DNA of 64,000 bases, taken from NCBI GenBank assembly GCA_964030785.1, contig OZ034975.1:44074069-44138068 (forward strand), in the 5' to 3' direction. Positions 1-15,100 of the stretch are shown one piece after another. The stretch comes from Siderastrea siderea (taxonomy: Eukaryota; Cnidaria; Anthozoa; Scleractinia; Rhizangiidae). Made by a program: the position numbers and the translations under genes. Under the pieces are notes generated by a model. It made no database searches. It was not told where the DNA came from and saw only the letters and a list, made by a program, of their open reading frames with translations. Within the stretch, counting starts at the first letter, position 1. Every line of letters begins with the position of its first letter.

Positions 1-319
1 AGTGGATAGTGTACTCTATTTTGTTATCATTTATTCACCGGATAGCGATTTATCCGGTGGATAGCGTTATCTACCCTTTGAACAACCGCGTCCTGCAGTT
101 GACGCCACATGTGGGTTGAGTTTGTTGGTGGTTTTTGTTCTTGCTTCGAAGGATTTCTTCTTGGTTCTGTGGTTTTTCTTACTCCTCAAAACCGAGATTT
201 CTAAATTCCTATTTGCTTGGGAATCCGAGGGTCACAGGTTTGTGAGTTGAAAGACTGTTCCTTGTTACATTCCTTAAACGAAGTCGATTTAACTGTAAGA
301 ACCATACAGTGCAACTTAC

Positions 320-2138
320 CAATGTGATGTTATGTGACAGGATACATTTCAAGATGTATCCTGACTGGACAAACTGCAGATCGCTGACATCTGTTTCCGA
401 CACTTGGAATTCTAGAGTTTCATTTTCCCAGCACCAAGACTCTTCCAGCACCGTAGCTGTAATAATTAAAAGTAAGTGAGCATAATAAAACTCCTGATAA
501 TAACGATACTGGATTCACAAAGCCCTCACAAAGATATCATGTGTCCTACATGTACATGTATGTATTGTTGGAAAACAAAAGCCTAATATATTGTTTACAA
601 AAAATACTTAGGATTCATCTTGACATAGGACAGCTTTGTAAATCCTACCCCAGTTTATAAAAGAAGAAACGATCATGAAACACTGAAGGTTCAAATGGTA
701 GAACAATGTAAAACAATACCAGAACCACCTTGTCTAGTATAACAATAAACAGCCCCACAGGAAAGTGTTGCTCAATAGCTAGGATTTCATGCACAGACTC
801 AAAAGTTGGAACCACCTTGTACAGCATAACTAACAGCACCACAGGAAAGTACTGCTCGGTAGCTTTCATTTGAATGACCACCCTTTAGGATTTCATCCAC
901 AGACTCAAAAGTTAGAATCACCTTGTACAGCATAATATACAGCACCACAGGAAAGTACTGCTCAGTAGCTTTCATTTGAATGGTCACACTTTAGGATTTC
1001 ATCCACAGACTCAAAAGTTAGAAGCACCTTGTACAGCATAATAAACAGCACCACAAGAAAGTGCTGCTCAATAGCTTTCATTTGAATGGTCACACTTTAG
1101 GATTTCATCCACAGACTCAAACGTTAGAATCGCCTTATACAGCATAATAAACAGCACCACAAGAAAGTCCTGCTCAGTAGCTTTCATTGAATGACCACCC
1201 TTTAGAATTAAATCCACAGACTCCAAACTCAAGTTTCTACTCCAGAAGCAACAAGAGGAAACAGAAACTTGAAAATGCATCTCAGTGGCTGCCTCCTACC
1301 TTTGTATGTTCCTGGGAAGACGTCTTTGAAAGTAAAAGAACTGCCAGTTACCTAAAATAAATAAGAGCAACAAAAAGAATTAGAACAACTGAATAGGAGA
1401 AACAAAAAGACAATAATACCCTAATTAAAGGCATTTCAAGTAAATGTCACCAACAAATAATTACGGCATTTCTTATGAATATTTGTAATAAAGGTAAAAT
1501 ATATCTACCATAAAACAAAAAGCATTCTCTGGCTTAAGTTATTTTTAAATAAGCTTTGTTAACGTTTTTCACTTCAATAATCATTACTGAAATTTTTGTG
1601 TTATTTCTGGACAAAGATTTTGCTTCACGGCACACATTTTTTAATGCCACTGAACTTGACATGGTACCCTATTTCCTTATAAGGCGAAAAATGCCTGTGT
1701 GCAGGGAACCAAACAGAAAGATAGAGATTGACTCAACGACCAAGTTTGAGAATAAAATAATTTTGTTTCAAAATCCTTTAACATCACCAACAAACAATCT
1801 TGTTGAAACAAATAGTGACTGAAGCCCCATAACTTTTAAGTATTCAGTATCAGGATTTCTTATTGTAATAACACTAAAAATACAGGTCAAGAGAGCAAAG
1901 AAAACCACTTTTACCAGTGGAAAACTTTTCCTCATGCTTAAGCAACTTCACCATGAGAAATAAATTAAATTGACTGGAGACCAGTCAGGATAACTTGCAT
2001 AATTTTACACTACATTATAGAATACCTTTGTCTCTGCTCTGGGTATGTTTGGATTTGTTAATGATTGAAGTGACACAGATACGCTCGCACATGAACCATC
2101 TATAACAGTTCAGAAGAAAGAAAAATAAGATCATGCCA

Positions 2139-2169
<31 letters not shown>

Positions 2170-5100
2170 TTTAATATTTCTATTGCACATTTTCTATAAG
2201 AATAATCAAATGCACATTACAGACATTACAGTACATACAAAAATAAAAAACCTATTTACAATGACTATAGAATCAAGAACAAAAACTACACTAAAACTAA
2301 TTACAATTGGCAATAATAAAAGTAATTTGCAGAAAAACTATAGAAAAACCTAATATAAACTAATTATACTAACAAAATGCCTTGCTGAATAAAAATTCTG
2401 AAGTTTCTGTTATAATAATAATAATATAATAATATTATAATGAGTTCATTTTTAATAATGTTCATGCTTTGTTCAGCTGCAGCTTTTTTTACCAAAGCCA
2501 CACTTATAACATGAAGCTGCTTGGTCAAACAGTGCAAAATGCAGATTTCCTTATTCGTGTGTTTATCAAGGCTTCACCTTAGCAAACCATCACTTTCTGG
2601 CCTACTTTTACAGTCAAATTCTTTGCTGCTTCAGAAATGCACATAGTCTTTTTTATACATATTAGTGGGTGTGGACTTGCTTTATATGGCTGGTTTCCAG
2701 GCATGTCCTCAAATAATAAGGAAAATTCCTCAAAATTTTAGAAATATGGTTTCCAGACCAACATGAAGTCTTGATGACTTATCACTAACCAATGCATTTG
2801 ACAGTTCCAGAAACTGTGGCCCTAAATTGCGAGAATGTGATCCCAAGAACAGGGCTTGATGTTACTGTCACAACTTGCTCCTTTGGTGTTAACGCCAATC
2901 CAGCAGCTCCTTCTTGCAGTGTTATCACAGGCTGAAACAGTTCAGAGATTACAAAATGAACAACTCATGATAGACACAACAATCGCAAGCTCAAGCTTCC
3001 AAACGCACAGCGTTTTTGATGAGTTTTGTGCGGAAAATGTTGTATTGCAGGTACATGACCAGGCACACAAGCTTCCCCTAGAATGCAAGACTGTGGTACT
3101 TGGAAGATACATATACTAACCAATAGGGTCAAGTTGTGTTGTGCTCAAATAATTACATGTACCAATTACTGCAAAACTCTGTTGTCATTTTTCATTTAAC
3201 CCTATTTAGCCTGACGGGGGGGGGGGGGGATATTACCCTGCGAGCAGAGGCCCTTCAATCTTCCTAGATAAGTCGGGAAGAGGAAGGGACCTCTGCCAGC
3301 TGCCTCGACTTTCTTTGATTTGCCACTCATCCACCGAAACGGATGAGTCAGTCCGGTTTGAGACCAGTTTTTCCCGCTTTTGCTCAGTGCGCATGTGCCT
3401 TGTTAGAAATTGCTGACTAAATACGCGCCCACGGTACGTTCGGTACGCTGGTGAAGTTCACAACAGCGGACGTTTCTCTTTCGAAAGGTGTCTTTGATAA
3501 AGCCGTGAAAAGTGCACTGGGAAGAGTGAATACTCATGGAATAAGCAATCTCACACAACACCAGTCGAAGGCTTTGCTTTCTTTTCTGTGCGGTAAAGAT
3601 TCTTCTGTCTGTTTGCCAACCAGCCATGGCAAATCGCTAATTTACCAACTGGAACAACAGAATCTGGGTTGCGGTTGCTTTTGGACCAAAAAATTTTACT
3701 TCTGGTTGGAGCAGGAATCGATGCGAAGGGCTACGCGAATGTGCACTTCAATGCTTATTTTTATGGCGAAATGACATTTATTTTGGTCAACGGCGAGACA
3801 AGCAAACGGCAAGAGAAACAATTATTTGCTGACTGGCGGCCAGTAATTTTGAAGACGAAACGGTCTCAGTACAAAACATAATTTAGTGCATGACGACCGA
3901 GAAGTTTAAATACGAAACAAACTCACACAAATGCGTTTTGTTGAATGAAAGCCGAGAATGTTGAGGATGAAAGAGACTCATCACGAAAATACTTCTGAGT
4001 GACAGGGACAAAATAAAATAAAATTAAAGCTTTCCTCAAATCTCTTGTGTTACGACCGAAGTCAGAATAGTTTGTTGTGGACGCGGCTGTCATTCAGTAA
4101 ACATGTTAATTGAAGCAAGGCCAACAAGGCTCGGTTACATTTGAATTTAGCACATGCTCAACAGGGAAAGTCGAGGCGGCTGGCAGAGGTCCCTTCCTCT
4201 TCCCGACTTATCTAGGAAGATCGAAGGGCCTCTGCTCGCAGGGTAGGGGGATATGTTTCTTGGAACAGACTCATATATTATTTTTCGATGTTGTCATTGT
4301 CAGCTGTAAGAATGCAGGCTTGGGATTCAAGATGGCAGCCTCAAATTCAAAATGGCTGGTTTAATGTGTGACATCATTGTGACGTCATGACATGTCATAA
4401 TTGACATGTCATAAGCCCAATCTGTTAAGCTAATGACGTGCTAAAAATGTGCCAAGTTTCATCACAAGAGCATTGATACTTTTCGAGAGCTATGGGGGGG
4501 GAGGGCACTTTGTCCCCCCCCCCCCGGCTCAGAAACTCAAAAAAAGCCCAGGCAAAAGAGGGTTAATTGACAGATTGATGGCATGTTAGTTTGGTATTCA
4601 ATAAGTGCAAATAGGAGCCACTGGAGGTGTTTCTGAGGAAATCCCATGCATAAAAAGTGAAGAATCTCATCTTACCTTGTGGGGGTTAAAACTTGTTTTG
4701 TGTATCACTAAGGGTGATATTTCAAACACTCTGGTAGCATTTAGGGTTACATACAGTAGGTGTCAAAAACATGATATTAAAATTAATAATAAATAAATGA
4801 AACAAATAATGATACAAAACAAACTATCAGAGCTGTCAACTCTTTACAGGTGAAAATAAATTTGAACCAACTTAGAGAGGTGTCCCCCTATAATTCCGAG
4901 AGAGGTGTTCACTTTTGTCAAGTGGTCCCTTGTTAAAAAACATGGTAGAAATCAAACTCTTTAGAGGTGAGTCACACTTTGGTACCTGTTAACCCTTTAA
5001 GCCCCAATATTACTGTGCATATTCTCCTTAGTGTTCTCGATACATTTCTAATGGTATCAGTTCAGAGAATTTGCACAAACATCAAGACATTTCATGTTAG

Positions 5101-8100
5101 GTGATCACTTCCTTTATTCTCATGACCTGTATGTTTGATCAAGTAGGGATACTGTAAGGAGAAATTAGATGCTTGTAACTACTGGGCCTTAAAGGCTTAA
5201 GGTTTCCATTCAAACTTCCAAAAAGCACCCTGTTAAGGGCCCATTAAAGTATCTCGTTGCTATGATACGCGGTTGCCATGCACGTGCAATTTTACTTCCG
5301 GTCGTCCGCAAATTTTTCGCGCGCATTTTGGCCTCCCGGCACCGGCCCGTCGCCGGTTGAAGTCGCCGGCCGATAATTTTTTTTATTTCGTTGCGACAAA
5401 CACAAAAGAAACTTTTTTGTTTACTTTTTAAAATGATTTTAATTTTCTGCTTTACGTTTACAACATGTGAGTTGTGCCTTTATTTCTTAAACTGGGTGTT
5501 TCAGTTGAAAATGAGCTCGAAGCTATCCACGTACGCACGTAAACAGAAAGCGCAGCGATGGCTGCAAGTCGATGGGGAAATGCAGATCGCGAAAAGCCGA
5601 CATTCAAAGATTTTCAGTGTCAGGTCGGAGATAGAAATGTCAGTGATGTGGAGGCAAACCGAAATAAGTACTGTGCCATCATCCCGAACCCATAAAGAAA
5701 TCCCTGTGTCCGCGGCCGTGACTTCAACTGCTCCCAAACTACCTGACGTCACTTGCTAGAAAACTGTAATCGATGTGCGAACCTGTGAACTGTCCTTCCG
5801 AACGTGAGCAACTCCAGCGTTTAGACAGCTCTTGAAGGAACGAAGCTCTCGAGGCCACTGACTTGCAGCCACTGTCGCAAGACACCGTGGAGCAGCATAC
5901 AGCAAGAAAGGAAGCTTGTAAATTGTCCTTGAAAGCAGCTCTATCGCGCGAATTTCATGCCCACATTGATAATGCTATTGTTAAAGCACACGATATAATA
6001 CCTGACAAATAATGGTGAGCTCGATACATCTGATGGGCAACGTCTGCTAACAACATCACTTGAGAAATTAGCAAAAAGTAATTTAAGCGTTCTAAAAGAC
6101 TGTGACTGTAGAAAGGACTGAGAAATACGAATTTTGTTCGGTAAAACAAAACACAGTTGAAGAGTTTGAGTTCGAGTGCAGTCGATGTGGACAGAAATTC
6201 AGCTTGAAGAGTGATACCTCTGTCGTGAAAGCCACAACTCGTCCAAGGTCTGCAATACGTAACGTAATCCTTGCTCTTTCATTCCTTGTCAGTGGGCAGT
6301 ATTTCAAAGATTATCATAAAATTCTCTGGACTCTAAGTCTGGACCAAGTCAATTCGACTCGGTGGATCCACATTGTTGAATGGCTTGCGCCGTTCGTAAA
6401 ACAGATCGCCGACTGGAGCGTGAAAGAAGCGAGAACTGAAGCAATCCAACGGAAAAACCAATCATCATTACACATCCAGTTCGACGGCTTTTATCTGACT
6501 CGCGGCCATTATTCCAACAACAGCTCAGCTCAGCTCAGCTACCGTCCACGATGCCAAGAATGGGAAAATTATCGCCTTAGCGACCTAGCCATTTAACGCT
6601 TAGGCACCTGGCCATTGAAAAAAGTAGCGTCACTTCCGGTGCCGCGAAAAATGTACTTTTCTCGTCGAGAAGCAAACGTAGCTGCTGCATTTTAAAAGAA
6701 TTCGAAAAAACATCTTTTTTTCTCGAAATTTAAGCATCCTTTTTGCGAAAAAACAGAAAACAAAAAAATTATACCCAAAAGAGTGGTCAAAGAAGCACAT
6801 TTTTCATTCTTATTTGTTTATTTTTCTTCGTAAACCAAAACGCATGCTTAAATTTCCTCAAGACGGCTTATGAAATGGTACGGCACAAGAAATCATGGAC
6901 AAAAAGGTAAGTCTTGAAGTAAAAACGCATTTTTCTGTTTCTGATCACGTGACATGAGGCGTGGTCCGATGACGTCATAAACTGAACCCTACTTGCCCTC
7001 AATGAATGTTGTCCAAATTTGGTCCAATGAAAGCATACATTTGTTGAGTTACAGCAAACTCATTTTTCCCTAGCAACAGCCTAAAAAGATACTGTAATGG
7101 GCCCTTAACCTTTGTAGGGGATGCCCCGCTCCCTATCTTCCCGGGAGGTGTTCTGATGTATGTAACCCACCTGAATGGTGTGAACTCCAGCTGCTACTCT
7201 GAAGCAGAATTCACCATTTGCATCAACTGATGTGGACATTGACCTTGTTGCAACAGATGCACCCTCTGTCTGTAGAACCATTTTGCGCCCCTTCAACTGC
7301 CAAAGTTAAAAATTGTAAGATCAAATTGTACAATAAGATTTTAGAAAGCATAAACAACAGTTTGTACAAACTAACATTTTTTACATTACATGACCTACGT
7401 TTAATTTACCAAATTCTTCAACAAAAAATGCAAAATGTTCACAGAAAAAGAAAGGGGTGTTAGTTAAAATGACAGTTTGCTTTTCCCTTGTCAGCTTGCC
7501 CAAGCTGAAAAACTGCCAGAACAATAAGTAACATTTTGTTTGACATTACAGTGTAAGTGTTTACAGTATACTGAACAACGATACAAATGTACATACAGAG
7601 TTTATTGCACAATACTATAATTGAATCACTTAATAAGAACATCACGTTGACAAAAAAAGGTACACAGAAAAATCACCTGCTTAACTCCTGGTGGAAACTC
7701 ATCAAACATAAGCTTTCCACACAAGTGATACCTGAAATGTTTGAAAAACAGGTCAGTCAGAGACAATGACAGTGGATTCATTCAACACACCCCTTCCATC
7801 TGAGAGGGGTATATTCTCCTTGGAGAGGTACACTGTAGATGTATGTAGATGTACCCCTTAGAAAGGGCATCCAACTTAGAGAGGTGTCCTGCTACAACTC
7901 CGAGATACATTTGACCTCACACAGAGGTCCATTTTATAGAGGGGTCCTTCTTAGAGAGATGTTCACCTGCATGAAGTGGTCCCCCTCTGAAAGGCAGCCA
8001 CCTTAGAGTGGTAAACACATTGGAAAGGTCTGTCTTGAATAGGTGCCTACCTTAGAGAAGAGTTCCCCATCTTACAGAGTGAGGAATACCATGGAGAGGT

Positions 8101-11100
8101 GTTTTCAAACAAAAATCAATAAAACTCTGCACTTACGCAAATGGTGTGATGGCAGGCAGTCGAGGTGTATTAGGAGTCACTTGAATTTTAACTGGATGAA
8201 AGAAGTAGTTCTCTTTATTTGCCTAGAGACAAAATCAATGATTAAGGTTTACAATAAATAGAGGATATTACACGAGTGGTAAAAACAATATTTTACAAAG
8301 GAGCGCAGCGGGTGAGTAAAATATTGTTTTTTACCACAAGAAAATAAAATTCATATCTTCAAGCTGCCATGTAATTTTCTTTTTATTATATAGACAAGAG
8401 TATTTTTGCAGAAACAACGGTGTAAAAGCGGGAAATGATGTCATCGATATCCTCACTAGTGAAGATATAGAAAATATGCCACTCAAGTCCTGAATGTAGT
8501 TTCGTATGAACTTTACGAGTGGTCTATTTTCCACTAAAACACTCTTGTCTATATATAATAAATATGTATGTGAAAGTACACAAACAGCTGATAGTGTCTC
8601 ACTCAGTTGTGGGAGTGCTCGATGTAAATAGATGTAGAGCAAGATATAAATTCAAAGATAGAAAACTGTGAAACAGTTACTCAAGTTTCACACATGACTG
8701 ATGTTTGCTTTGTCCATGAAACTCGAGTAACTGTTCACAGAAGGACAGTTAATAAACAACACTAAGGACTGAAATATTGCTTTCTTTCTTAATAAGCTTT
8801 TTCAGTCTTCTCCTACCTGAATTGTGTACCCGCCAGCAGTAACATTGTTTAATACATAAACACCTTCTGCAGTAGTTGTCACGCTCAGTCCTTCACCAGC
8901 AGAAATGCTAACATCTCCAATGCCTTGGCCCTAAAATGAACATACATTATAACAAGGAATACAATGTAAAGATTTAATGTGGCAATCTATATCCATAGCT
9001 ACACAAACAATGATTATTAATCATGTTAAGGCATATACAGTGCAGGGTAAAGGGTTTTGATAACTTTTGAAGATGTCAAAGTAAGCTAACTAGAGTAGCA
9101 AACAGTGAACTTCAAAACCCAAAATGACGAACACTGAATTTGTTTCTGTCTTCAATCACAACTATGACAATCAATGGATTGTGAAAAGCAGAATTAGCAC
9201 AGTGGATCAAAACCCACCAATCATAGCGCATCAACATGACCTTTGGACTGGCTGAACTAAACTTCAACTTCAGAGTTCATGTGTTATTTAACCCTTGAAG
9301 CCCCAGTACCAACAGACATGTTCTCCTGACCATTCTCAATACATTTCTCATGGCACTAGTTGGGAGAAGTTGGCCTTAAGATCAAGGCCTTAAGATCAAG
9401 AAGATCAAGGCCTTAATTTTTTTTTATCTCTGGCAATCATTACCCCTATTCTTTTGACCTTAATATTTGATGAAGTGGTTATATTGAAAGTAGAAACTAG
9501 ATACTTGTCAGTTTTCCAGGGCTTAAAGGGCTAAAGACACTGTAGATTCCATTTGGATAAAAGCTCACAAATAAAAGCTCACAACAACACCAAGTTCCAT
9601 GAATGTTTACCTCAAGAGTAAGAACTTGACCACTGACTGAAAATCCATGCACTTGAAATGGAGTCTGCAAAAATGTGATAATTACAGTGTAAGTACTTGA
9701 TTAGACACAATTATTACTTTGTACCTGTAGCCTTGTGGAGGTACTGTGGTGAAGTGTTTAGCATGATGGACCTTCAAATGGACTTGTGAACCTGATGCCT
9801 TGGTATCACCAGGTTCGCCATTGTACCCCTGAGGGAAAATGAAAATGGGGCCGCCCCAAGTCCACCTGGAGAAGAAGAACAGTGGAGTCTGAATTGAAGC
9901 TGCTGAATCTGAACTGGGGGGAAGCTGCAAACCTCGCAAAAGACTGCAACAAATGGAGGGATCTTGTTTCTGCCCTTTGCGCCACTTGATGATAATAGTT
10001 AGGTCATGTTGCGTCGCTCCCTTAGACAAGAAATTTTATTCCACATCATCTCTTTTTACCCCAGGTGGTATACACATGTACAAAGTCATGTCATGTATAC
10101 TATACGCCTGGGTTAAGAGAGACGAGGATAGCACTGTACTGGTGGGACACTCATTATATTACATACATCATACATACACTCTATTTTCACTCGAATTTAC
10201 AGGGTAGTTTTGTTGAGCTAATATCTTAAATATCTTGAGCTAAGGGTTCATGTTTCTTTTATAATTATGGCTTTCTTGAAGTCTTTTAGTGACATCGTTG
10301 TTCTTTTACTGTCTGAGAGCGAGTTCCAGTATTTTATAGCTTTGTATTTACATTTAATAGACTGGAGTCCATACATGTAACTTGTTGTTCTCTGTTTAGG
10401 CAAGGTCAGTATATGACATTCTGACATTCTCATTCTCAATACACATCTATCCCCCCCCCCCCCCCCACCTCATCAATGTTGTTGTGGATTTAGTAATGAC
10501 ATTCAAACTAGCAAGCCACAACATTGAAAGGGGGAGGGGGGGTTACCGGGGTGTACCAGTGGTAATCAAGTTTTCTATTAATTTTGTTTTTAAGGTAGCA
10601 TTTTTAGATGGAAATCTATTTTTTGGCAGTGTCTTGACCATTTTGTGACTACTTGCAACATCCCATCCAGGGAGAGTTGTGATGCTTCTAGGTGCCCTAT
10701 GTTACAGAAACCTGATCTAAGCAATGGCCTGCATGAGCAATTTGCCTTGTTCATAACTTAGACTTCACCCTCACATTGCACCTATGTGGGGTGGGGATGC
10801 AGTGGTGTAGTTGTTAGCACATTGGACTTCTGCTCTGAAGGTTGGTGGTTTGACGCCTAGTCCCTGCCATTGTGTTGTTTATTTAGATAAGAACTTATAC
10901 CCCAAATTGTCTTTCTTCACCCAGGTGTATAAAATGGGTACTGGCGACATACCGCTGGGGGTAACCCTGCAAAGGACTAGCATTCCATTCTGGAGGGAGT
11001 AGCAATGCACTCACTTGCTTCACACTACAGAAACTGGGATAAGCTCCGGCCACGTGGGCCTTTTTGGCTAATGTGCTACTTTACCTTTACCTTTACCGTA

Positions 11101-12137
11101 CCTACATGGAGTATCAAACAATGAATGATTGTGTGTGCTTCTATCAAGAGTCCACTTCTTACCTTGAGCACGACACTTCTGTAATTAACAGAGAAGGTTA
11201 GTTTAGAAGGAACCACATCAAATGTTATCAGCTCCCCTTGATAATATGGAACCTAAAACAGAAATAACAACATCAGGTAATGCATGGAATTATTACTAGT
11301 GTATGTGACATGTACTCGAGAATTCAATTTTTATTTCCAAAAAAAAAAACAGAAATGAAAATGGCCAATAAATTAATATTGTCAGAAAAATTTGTGAAAA
11401 TTTTAATTTTTCCAAGAGAGCTGTGCAACTTCACAAGGCCTTTTGTCAAAAGATACAAAGAAATGCAAATGACATCAAGGAGGCCCATGATGAAAACTGA
11501 AATCATCCCAACATTTTGAGCTAAACACATATTAATTTTATTGCTTATAGTTACCAGGGTGTACTCTCCACTTGGTACACTGGGAAACACAAAAAGCCCA
11601 TTTACACCAGACTTAACGCGGCACAATGGTGTATCAACTTCAGTCTTCTTCTTTATGATCTCTACCACCTCACTAGGAATTTCCTCACATCCTGGCAAGT
11701 TCTGAAACAAGCAAGAAATCTTTATTTAAGACTCAGTCTCTCAGCCATCCAGTTGTGAAAACATACCATGGCCTGACCCACCCAGCTCTCCCAGCTACAT
11801 GTAGACTCCTAAATCTACCCCCAAATTGTCACGTGACTGAAAGTTTTAAGCAGTGTGACTGCATGAAAATACTTTGACTGTAGCTTGACTTGATGAAGCA
11901 ATTTGTTGAAGGGGTGCATGGAATAACACCCTAAGTGACTCCTTATCTAATGTCAAATTCTCCCTTTGGTCCACAAGCACATACAAGGCAAGTTGGAAGG
12001 AGAATTTAGCAGTTAGTCAGAAGTCACCTGGTGCTTTACTCTAGACACCCCCTCAATTGCTTCAGTGTGATCACTTAGCTCGGTGTTGTTTTGGTGTTAC
12101 TTTGATCATGGTTGTTGTTAGCTTGGTGTTGTATTGT

Positions 12138-12170
<33 letters not shown>

Positions 12171-15100
12171 CGGAAGGTCACTGGAAATTCCGAGGGGGAG
12201 GGGGGTTCAAAGGCAGAAATTTCCGAGGGGAGTGGGGGGTTCATAGGAAGCCCATTTTCCAGAGGGTGAAGCAACACGAAAAAATTGAAAGCAACGCACG
12301 ATTGATGCCAAGCACGAAGTAATACTTACGTAGGCTGTTTTGACCTTCAAAACTACGCAAATATGTTGACCGAAATGCCAAATTTTGCGACTTTGATTTG
12401 TATAAAATTTCGGTAGACCTGATTTGCATATTCGCGTTTACGGAAAATTGCGTGTCTCCTTGGCCTTCGGTGAATATTGCACCGTTTTCAATCCTTTCAA
12501 TGGGAAAGTTTTTCGTTAAACACCAAAGTTGTTTAAACAAATACAAAAATATTTTTATCGCGCAATCCAGCAAAGGGTCTTCAGACGCTTTTCACCGGAT
12601 ATCATCGAGATAGAATTGTTGCGTTACATAAACAGTGACGCTCATATTATTTGAAAAGGTCAGATTTCATGCGTTATGCAAATTTGATGCGTTTTTGAAC
12701 TGAAACTAAAAGTTGAGCCTCTATTAGCTATTTCTTACAAATTCTTTTACAGTTGTCATTATCTTTGAGTTTCCATTTGACCTTCATTTAGCATTTCAAT
12801 TTTAAACAAAGGATAAAGTGCGGGAAGACAGGTTCGATTTGTTATCCCTCCGTGCAATTTATTTTTAGACTCGCGGTATGCAAATACACTTGTGCATAAT
12901 CACAGGAAAAAAGCTGCTATTTTACTCTAATTCTCTTTCGAACATCATAACCGTCGATTTTTAGTGTAATTTACATTCAACAGTTTCGCTTTTGACGGCA
13001 GGTTTGAGTGTGGAAAACACAAAATCGATTCTGAAAGTTTGGCTTCGTTGTTAATGTTTACGTCGCATTCGGAACGCTAATTATTCGCGGCAACCCTCGG
13101 CACCGACGTTAATAGAACGTTAAAACACTCGGTTTAAACAAATTTTCGTGGAAAACATAGAACATTTCAAACCGGATAGCAAACATGCAAATAGTATAGA
13201 ACAACAACAAAGCGTTATATGTTGAAAATGGATGTTATAATAGAGCGCTTTTCAAATGAGTGTCGCAAAACCAAAACCAAAGTAATTACCCCAGCCAATC
13301 ACAACAAACACAAATTACCCAATGAACCAATCAGAACTCGAAGCAAATACATGTAACCAGCGCCAAGCGCGGGAAAACGCGCGCGAGCAAGTGGCGATTG
13401 GTTTGAGTTTTGCTTCTGATTGGTCGTGAAAGTGGCGCGAGATTTTTTAACCATTCACAGAGCGAAGTAAAGCAAAACCAAAGCAAAACGCGAATTACTT
13501 TCGACACTCAATTGAAAACCGCTCTAGTAACTGTTACAACAAAAACCATGTTCGCGTAACGTGGAAATTCCTGGGGGGAGGGGGGGTCATCAAAGTCCCC
13601 CTTGGAACGGATATTCCGAAGGGGTGGGGGGATGCAAACCAAAAACCTTCCGTGGGAGGGGTATGGATATTTTCTGGAACCACACATTGTGTTGTTTGGT
13701 GTTGTTTACCAGGTGTGTACGACGATTGCTGTATGGGCTGGCCAAGTAAAATCCAGATCCCCAGGGGAAGTTGTAAGTTGGTCACAAGAAAAAGTAATCG
13801 ATGCCCAGTCCGGTGTGAAACATGCCAGCAGTGCATTAACAAACTTTTTCGACAAACAATTTCTTAAAGTGCAACTAACCCCAAAATATTTTTTCGTTAA
13901 AATAACTCTTTGCACCTGTCCAAAAAGCATTGTGCCTTTTTTATGAAATCCCCCTCAGTCTTGACTTTTTATAGGCTGTAAAAGTTACGAAATCTAGCCA
14001 TCATCTGTTACACGACCGAGCTAGTGAGGGGCATGGGTCTTTATTTCCTGATTTGACATCACAAACTGATTTGCATCTCCTTAATTAAGTCTTTGTAAAC
14101 ATGCCTGCAAAGCATTTCGTGACATCAAATCAGGAATAGACCCATGCCCCTTCTGACTCAGTCGTGCGACAAATGATGCTTAGTTTTTCGTAAGTCTTGA
14201 AGCCCGTAAAAAAGTTTAAAAAACTGCAAAAAATGGCGAAATGTTTTTTAAATAGGTGCAAAGTTTAATATTAGCATAAAAAATGTTTTGGGGTGAGGTG
14301 CACTTTAAACGGTTATGCTTGCATACATATAGATGACCATCTCTTGGAAGCTATCTGTAATATGTGTAGCTTCTAAGTACCTACCTTCTGAGTAACAGAT
14401 TTAGAAAACAGGAGAAACCCAACATCTTGAATTGGTTCACCATCACTTAACACATGACCCTAGACAACAAACAAGTCATGCAAATTACTGACTGACAAGT
14501 GTTTCTTGATTCATAATACTACAAACAATCAGCCACTCTCAAACATCTCTGGCACAAGCACCACCAATGGAATCTCATTTTCATATTGTTTAGTCTACAA
14601 CCTACATATAAAAAAGCTGTTGTTGGGTTAAATGGTTATTTAATCACTCACTTAGATCATATTTGATTAGATTCATTAATTGACTGACTGACTGACTGAC
14701 TGACTGACTGACTGACTGGCTGACTGCCTGCTTGCCTGCCTGCCTGGTCAACTGGCTACACAACCAACCAACCGGCATGACTGATTGACTGACTGACTGA
14801 CTGGCTGACCAACCAACCGACCTACAAATTGAACGACTGACGACTGACTGTTAGGCTAGGCAGGGATAGCGTAGTTAGATGGGTAGGTACAGTGTAGGTA
14901 TGTTCAATGGGTGGGTGGGCGGGTGGATGGGTAGGTGGGAAGGTAGGTGGGTGGATAGGTATGGAGGGTGGGTAGGAAGGTAACAGGGTGGGTGGATTGG
15001 TTGGTTAGTTGGTTGCAGATTGGTTGGTCAATCAGCCAGACTAGTAATTGACTGTTGATTGACTTATTAACCCTTTAAGCCCTAACAATGATGAAAATGA

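Noticed and set aside
2856..3119. Plus-strand 87-codon gene
   Set aside because: It is the antisense shadow of NOMO exon 2790-2931, which has matching phase and family similarity.
12057..13946. Several overlapping frames on both strands
   Set aside because: They follow the G/C-rich TIRs of the 12135-13686 element and shadow each other.
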